From: DAOTXS01 sp034433515
Lineage (GTDB): Bacteria; Chloroflexota; Anaerolineae; UBA4142
Length of the DNA stretch: 64,000 bases
Reading direction: 5' to 3'
Assembly (NCBI GenBank): GCA_034433515.1
Contig: DAOUAL010000096.1
Span: 1-64,000, forward strand
Part shown: piece by piece, positions 60,092 to 64,000 of the stretch
Layout of the letters: the number at the start of each line of letters is the position of its first letter
Position numbering within the stretch: position 1 is the stretch's first letter
Notes under the pieces: generated by a model
The model's database searches: none
What the model saw: only the letters and a program-made list of their open reading frames with translations
Told to the model about the DNA's origin: nothing
Position numbers and translations under genes: made by a program

Positions 60092-61168
60092 TTGATTGAT
60101 CTGCTGAACCTTACCAAATCAGAATTGCATGATTTGCTGAAAGCATGGCAACAACCCACGTATCGCGCCGCGCAGATCGAACGCTGGATTTATCGCGAAC
60201 TCGTCCCCGATTTCGAGGCGATGACCAATCTGCCGCACGATTTGCGCGCGCGCTTGGCAAGTGAAACGAAAATCGGTGTGCCGCGCGTGATCGCCCAAAA
60301 CGATTCTGCCGATGGCTTGACGCGCAAGGTGTTGTTGCAACTCGACGATGGGCAAACAATCGAAACGGTGCTGATGCTTTACGCCGATGCGCCGGGCAGT
60401 CCCGAATTGCAAGAGCCAGCCGTCAAGCGGCGCACGGTTTGCCTCTCAACGCAAGTCGGCTGCCCAATCGGCTGCCCCTTTTGCGCGACCGGGCAAGCCG
60501 GTTTTGTGCGCAACCTCACCCCCGGCGAAATCGTTGCCCAAGTTTTGCATTTTGCCCGCGAGGTCAAGCCCGCCGCGTTGACGAACATTGTCATCATGGG
60601 GATGGGCGAGCCGTTTATGAAATTCGATGTTACGTGGCAAGCGATTGAATCGTTGACCGATCCCGATCGTTTTGGAATGGGCGCGCGCCGGATCACGGTT
60701 TCGACGGCGGGCGAAATTCCCGGCATCGAACGCATGGCAAAGGAGAAACGGCAAATCAACCTGGCTGTCTCGCTTCACGCACCCAACGATGAGTTGCGGA
60801 ACATACTCGTACCCTTGAATCGCAAGTATCCATTGTGCGAGTTGATGCGTGCGGTGCGCGGCTATGTTGAACAAACGCGGCGGCGCGTAACGTTTGAGTA
60901 TGCGTTGATGGACACGGTGAACGACCAGCCGGCTCACGCGCGCGCGCTCACGCAATTGTTGCGTAGCTTGTTGTGTCATGTGAATCTCATTCCGTTGAAT
61001 CCCACCGCCGCTTCGCCGTACGGGCGCACGCCATACGCGCGGGTCAAGCGATTCCAAGAGATTCTGACCGATGCCGGGATTCCAACAACGTTACGTGTAG
61101 AAAAAGGAATTGAGATTGCGGCAGGATGTGGGCAGTTGAGGCAAGGGGAAAGAAGCAAGCCCGTGTAA
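60092..61168 (+). CDS. rlmN: 23S rRNA A2503 / tRNA methyltransferase RlmN
   Basis: 358 residues with a TTG start at 60092, just after the protease stop. Radical-SAM cysteines in GCPIGCPFCATGQAGF, SAM-binding MGMGEP, and the C-terminal methylated Cys in IEIAAGCGQLR. Makes C2-methyladenosine at 23S position 2503 and often in tRNA. In many bacteria rlmN lies near rpe; here the two are separated by the cassette-like insert. Confidence 0.95.
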   Translation: MIDLLNLTKSELHDLLKAWQQPTYRAAQIERWIYRELVPDFEAMTNLPHDLRARLASETKIGVPRVIAQNDSADGLTRKVLLQLDDGQTIETVLMLYADAPGSPELQEPAVKRRTVCLSTQVGCPIGCPFCATGQAGFVRNLTPGEIVAQVLHFAREVKPAALTNIVIMGMGEPFMKFDVTWQAIESLTDPDRFGMGARRITVSTAGEIPGIERMAKEKRQINLAVSLHAPNDELRNILVPLNRKYPLCELMRAVRGYVEQTRRRVTFEYALMDTVNDQPAHARALTQLLRSLLCHVNLIPLNPTAASPYGRTPYARVKRFQEILTDAGIPTTLRVEKGIEIAAGCGQLRQGERSKPV

Positions 61169-61231
61169 AGAGCGAGTTTCCGCATAACGCTCAAGAGGAG
61201 TGTTATACGGAAAAATTCCGTCAAGCAATGG

Positions 61232-62293
61232 TTAGCCTGCTCTACGGTGGTCGATATCTGTAAAACAACGCATTTCATTGAGGAGTGCACAAAATGGCAT
61301 CAGGAAAATCTTTTCTGTCTGAGCGAATATGGCCTATTGCGCGAGTTTCAATTCTGCAAATCATTCTGATGATGGGCCTTGTGGGCAATATTGTCGGCTG
61401 GCTTGTCCTTGCACTTCTGGTAGATACCCTACATTGGCTGGATATTGACTTCCATGGAAAAACGCTCAACACCATCTCTCCAGATGGAAAAATCATTGGC
61501 ATGATCATCTTGTTCAGCGTGAATCTTTTGCTCGTGTTGTTAGCGTGGCGTTGGCTTGAACGCAAACGGCTCAAGGATATGTGGTGGGTGTTCTCCCGAA
61601 AGCAGTGGAGGTTCCTGGGGGGTGGGCTTGCCGCTGGCTTGGTAGAAGTGCTACTGGTCTTTGGCGGCATGGTCATCATTGGCGTGGTAAAGCCTACCTG
61701 GGGATTGGCAAGTGTGCCGAGCAGAACGCTTCTGATGGCCTTGGGATGGTTGTTTGCCTCATCCATTCTGGGGCCGATTGTTGAAGAAGCGCTGAATCGC
61801 GGCTACTGGTTTCAAAACGTCAAACGTGGCTGGGGTGTTGTTCCGGCAATCGTTGTCACTTCGCTTCTGTTCGGTGGAGTGCATCTACTCAACCCGAATG
61901 CTGAACCTTTGGGAGCGATTAACATTATGCTCTCGGCTACTACCTATGCATTGAGTCTCTTGTGGTTACGCTCGCTTTGGGTACCCATTGGTTGGCATGC
62001 TGGTTGGAACTTGGCACAGTTTTTCCTTGCTGGCCTGCCGAACTCTGGCATTTCGGTTGGCAGCATGGGGTTGGATGGCACAACCCTATTTGTGTCGAGT
62101 ACACTTGGTTCTCATTGGCTAAACGGTGGTGAATTTGGCATGGAAGCAAGTTTGATAAGAACGGTTGTGCTCATTGCGGCAATCATCGGATTGTTATGGT
62201 TGAAGAAGAACAGGCCCCTTCGGGAAAACGAAGCAGGCTAACCAGCGGCTGGAGCCGACAGCGCCTTCGGTGCTGCGGCTCAGCCGCAAGCCG
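61232..62293 (+). mobile_element. Integron-type gene cassette (candidate)
   Basis: A 1,062-bp segment opening with the TTAGCC of a GTTAGCC core (61231-61237) and closing inside the GTTAGCC core of an attC-like site (62293-62299), as expected for one cassette with crossover after the G. It holds one ORF in the right orientation, the CPBP protease. The upstream side has the core but no clear full attC; a perfect 6-bp hairpin (ACGGAA/TTCCGT, about 61206-61221) lies before it. The DNA appears less GC-rich than its neighbours. No integrase in the window. Confidence 0.6.
61294..62241 (+). CDS. CPBP-family intramembrane glutamic protease
   Basis: 315 residues from the ATG at 61294 (GAGGAG upstream; the GTG at 61285 is possible). 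About eight transmembrane helices. Motif 1 VEEALNRGY (EExxxR), motif 2 FGGVHLL, motif 3 HAGWN: the complete CPBP/Abi set. Such proteases process CAAX-like proteins or give bacteriocin immunity. Its stop at 62241 runs into the attC-like site, as is common in cassettes. Likely horizontally gained. Confidence 0.92.
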   Translation: MASGKSFLSERIWPIARVSILQIILMMGLVGNIVGWLVLALLVDTLHWLDIDFHGKTLNTISPDGKIIGMIILFSVNLLLVLLAWRWLERKRLKDMWWVFSRKQWRFLGGGLAAGLVEVLLVFGGMVIIGVVKPTWGLASVPSRTLLMALGWLFASSILGPIVEEALNRGYWFQNVKRGWGVVPAIVVTSLLFGGVHLLNPNAEPLGAINIMLSATTYALSLLWLRSLWVPIGWHAGWNLAQFFLAGLPNSGISVGSMGLDGTTLFVSSTLGSHWLNGGEFGMEASLIRTVVLIAAIIGLLWLKKNRPLRENEAG

Positions 62294-62299
62294 TTAGCC
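62236..62299 (+). repeat. attC-like recombination site
   Basis: 64 bases, imperfect palindrome. R'' GGCTAAC (62236-62242) pairs perfectly with R' GTTAGCC (62293-62299). L'' GCGGCTGGAGCC (62245-62256) pairs with L' GGCTCAGCCGC (62277-62287) leaving one extra G unpaired, the hallmark extrahelical base of attC. A terminal hairpin AGCGCC/GGTGCT with TTC loop closes it. Fits the G^TTRRRY core rule. Confidence 0.75.
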
Positions 62300-62329
62300 C
62301 GCTTTCCCCACTGAACTTTCGGAACACTT

Positions 62330-63439
62330 ATGCCGGTCAATAAGGATTACCTGAGCCGTCGAGATTTTCTTAAATTTCTTGGCATCTCCTCTGTGAGCGC
62401 TTTTCTGGCAGCTTGCCGCGTTGCACCGACACCCACTGCTAAACCAGCCAAACTGGTTCCAATAGATGCTCCACCACTCCCATCAAGAGGATTCTTTATG
62501 GGGGTACTGCCGACGACGGCTCAGGGGCAGTCATTCGAAGAGGCCTATGCCCAAGCAGCTCGCTACTCAGAATTCGTGCCGGTATGGGGCAAGCCTACTC
62601 CCTTCTACAACCTAGCCTCTGACCTAGGTGGAAGGTGGGGGCAAATCTTTGTCCAACAACTCATCCGTGGCAATCGAATGTTTCCAATCATTCATCTGTC
62701 ATTTATCGGTAGAGGAGTAACTCTTAGCACACCGCCAGGGATGGGAAATGCCACTTTAAGCGACCCGTTATGGAGAGCCGCCTATAAACAAGCCGCGCTT
62801 GAGGTTGTACAAGTTTCACGTCCACGATATCTATCGCTCGGGAACGAAGTCAACAGATGGTATGAGAAATATGGGCAAGATGGACCCAATGGTTTCACAA
62901 ACTATGTGAGTCTCTATGAAGATATTTACGACGCTGTGCATGAACTGGCTCCCGAGACACGGGTATTCTGTGTGTTCGCTAGAGAAATCATTTCTGAAAA
63001 CCGTGAAGCGAACTTGCAAGTCCTTCGTTTGTTCGATCCAAACAAAATGGATGCACTGATTTTGACCAGCTACCCTTATGCGCTCGGGAGAACTCACCCT
63101 TCAATGATTCCCGATGATTATTATTCTAAAGCAGCAAATTATATGCCAGGAAAACCGTTTGGTTTTAGTGAAATCGCCTGGGCATCCCTGGACGCGCTTG
63201 GAGGGGAGCAAGCACAAGCCGATTTCATTGTGCAAGCGACAACGCGACTCACCCGAGAGCAAGGAATACCTTTACACTGGTTTGGATGGTCATGGCTTCA
63301 TGATTTAAACACCAACGATGCGGTCGGCTTGATCAAAATTGACGGAACTGAAAAACTTGGGTATAAAGCGTGGACAAACCTATCTGAAAAAGGAAGAAAC
63401 AGAAACGAATCGCGAACGGTTTGGAATCACAAGGATTAA
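62330..63439 (+). CDS. Tat-exported lipoprotein with glycoside-hydrolase-like TIM barrel
   Basis: 369 residues. Twin-arginine signal SRRDFLKFLG followed by a lipobox ending LAAC. The body looks like clan GH-A: GNEVNRWYEKYG (acid/base Glu after strand 4) and GFSEIAWASLD (nucleophile Glu, strand 7), resembling endo-galactanase-type enzymes. Last residues (KGRNRNESRTVWN) look non-conserved. It lies directly behind the attC-like site and has AT-richer codon use than the surroundings, so it probably arrived with the insert. Substrate not assignable. Confidence 0.8.
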   Translation: MPVNKDYLSRRDFLKFLGISSVSAFLAACRVAPTPTAKPAKLVPIDAPPLPSRGFFMGVLPTTAQGQSFEEAYAQAARYSEFVPVWGKPTPFYNLASDLGGRWGQIFVQQLIRGNRMFPIIHLSFIGRGVTLSTPPGMGNATLSDPLWRAAYKQAALEVVQVSRPRYLSLGNEVNRWYEKYGQDGPNGFTNYVSLYEDIYDAVHELAPETRVFCVFAREIISENREANLQVLRLFDPNKMDALILTSYPYALGRTHPSMIPDDYYSKAANYMPGKPFGFSEIAWASLDALGGEQAQADFIVQATTRLTREQGIPLHWFGWSWLHDLNTNDAVGLIKIDGTEKLGYKAWTNLSEKGRNRNESRTVWNHKD

Positions 63440-63463
63440 TGGCGACTCGCGGTATTGTGTCAA

Positions 63464-64000
63464 ATGCCTAAACTCGCCCCCTCTATTCTCTCGGCTGACT
63501 TTGCGCGGCTGGGAGAGCAAATCAAAGAAGCGGAAAACGCCGGCGCCGATTACATTCATATTGATGTGATGGATGGACACTTTGTCCCCAACCTCACCAT
63601 TGGTCCCGTCGTGGTGAGCTGGTTGCGTCCGCTCACTCGCTTGCCGTTCGATGTGCATCTCATGATCGAAGCGCCGGAAAAGTATATGGCGGACTTTGCC
63701 CACGCCGGTGCAGACATTATCACGGTGCATCAAGAAACGTGCATCCATTTGCATCGCATCGTTCAGCAGATCAAGGGGTTGAATAAAAAGGCGGGCGTTG
63801 CCCTCAACCCGGCAACCCCAGTTGGAACATTAGACGAAATTCTGCCTGACCTTGACCTGGTGCTCATCCTGAGCGTTAACCCGGGTTTTGGGGGACAATC
63901 CTTTATCGAAACCACCATTCAGAAAATCGCGGCGATGCGCAAGATGATTGATGCACGCGGATTGGCAGCCCAAATTGAAATCGAAGTGGATGGCGGGATC
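63464..64000 (+). CDS. rpe: Ribulose-phosphate 3-epimerase (3' end outside window)
   Basis: 179 residues visible of about 220. LAPSILSADFARLG at the start, HIDVMDGHFVPNLT and FDVHLMIEAPEKY (metal-binding His/Asp), SVNPGFGGQSF, and VDGGI at the cut. Interconverts ribulose-5-phosphate and xylulose-5-phosphate. No ribosome site is seen before the ATG at 63464. Confidence 0.96.
   Translation, partial: MPKLAPSILSADFARLGEQIKEAENAGADYIHIDVMDGHFVPNLTIGPVVVSWLRPLTRLPFDVHLMIEAPEKYMADFAHAGADIITVHQETCIHLHRIVQQIKGLNKKAGVALNPATPVGTLDEILPDLDLVLILSVNPGFGGQSFIETTIQKIAAMRKMIDARGLAAQIEIEVDGGI

Noticed and set aside
1..64000. CRISPR arrays, transposases, phage structural genes, rRNA operons
   Set aside because: I looked for regularly spaced repeats, DDE or tyrosine/serine recombinases, capsid or terminase motifs and rRNA signatures and found none. 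This also means that no integrase for the attC-like site lies in the window.

Overview
The window looks like a chromosomal segment of a Chloroflexota bacterium, probably Anaerolineae-like (an inference; there is no rRNA marker). Reasons: the phosphomutase-like / DUF3090 / SCO1664 gene triad, known mainly from Actinobacteria and Chloroflexi; many secreted lipoproteins with Thr/Pro linkers; no outer-membrane genes; TTGACA/TATAAT-type promoters; and several transcripts that appear to start at or next to the start codon.

Layout. 1-7,060: housekeeping (lgt end, metallo-hydrolase, radA, clpC, rpsA). 7,160-10,750: accessory island with a broken MntA/HepT toxin-antitoxin pair, a scrap of an RHS protein and a two-gene NB-ARC + TPR (STAND-type) pair. 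10,790-16,770: secreted and membrane proteins, including two that share a repeated ~115-residue extracellular domain. 16,865-20,540: NUDIX, aldo/keto reductase, the Actinobacteria/Chloroflexi triad and tRNA-Glu. 20,790-23,360: lepA and a CBS-ACT protein. 23,490-32,040: a complete branched-chain-type ABC importer interleaved with an acyl-CoA ligase and an SDR. 32,160-41,380: mtaB, an Fbp-type ABC importer, and an operon of LysM peptidase, YbjQ and DUF89 proteins. 41,640-48,520: a LacI-controlled inositol-type oxidation operon (IolG, an IolM-like dehydrogenase, a further dehydrogenase), then two PfkB kinases and a glycerophosphodiesterase. 48,660-56,660: secreted proteins, a pspC with an in-frame stop, MFS, rhodanese, and a two-component system with a tandem response-regulator-like box array before a serine-rich envelope protein. 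56,760-64,000: pgeF-yggS-yggT-HAD, a YugP-like protease, rlmN, an insert resembling an integron gene cassette, and rpe (cut by the window end).

How the parts fit. The inositol operon carries its own repressor, and the repressor promoter overlaps a perfect 16-bp palindrome. The neighbouring phosphodiesterase/kinase operon could feed it from glycerophosphoinositol-like substrates (inference). The ABC importer with acyl-CoA ligase reads as uptake plus CoA activation of a carboxylic acid. The two-component system probably controls the adjacent DUF5666 protein.

The most unusual items are: (i) a 64-nt attC-like site closing a 1,062-bp cassette with a CPBP protease, between rlmN and rpe, with no integrase in view; (ii) four TTAA boxes at exact 11-bp spacing in place of a -35 element; (iii) the NB-ARC/TPR pair abutting an RHS scar; (iv) a family of short intergenic palindromes sharing TAG(R)GGC-like ends.
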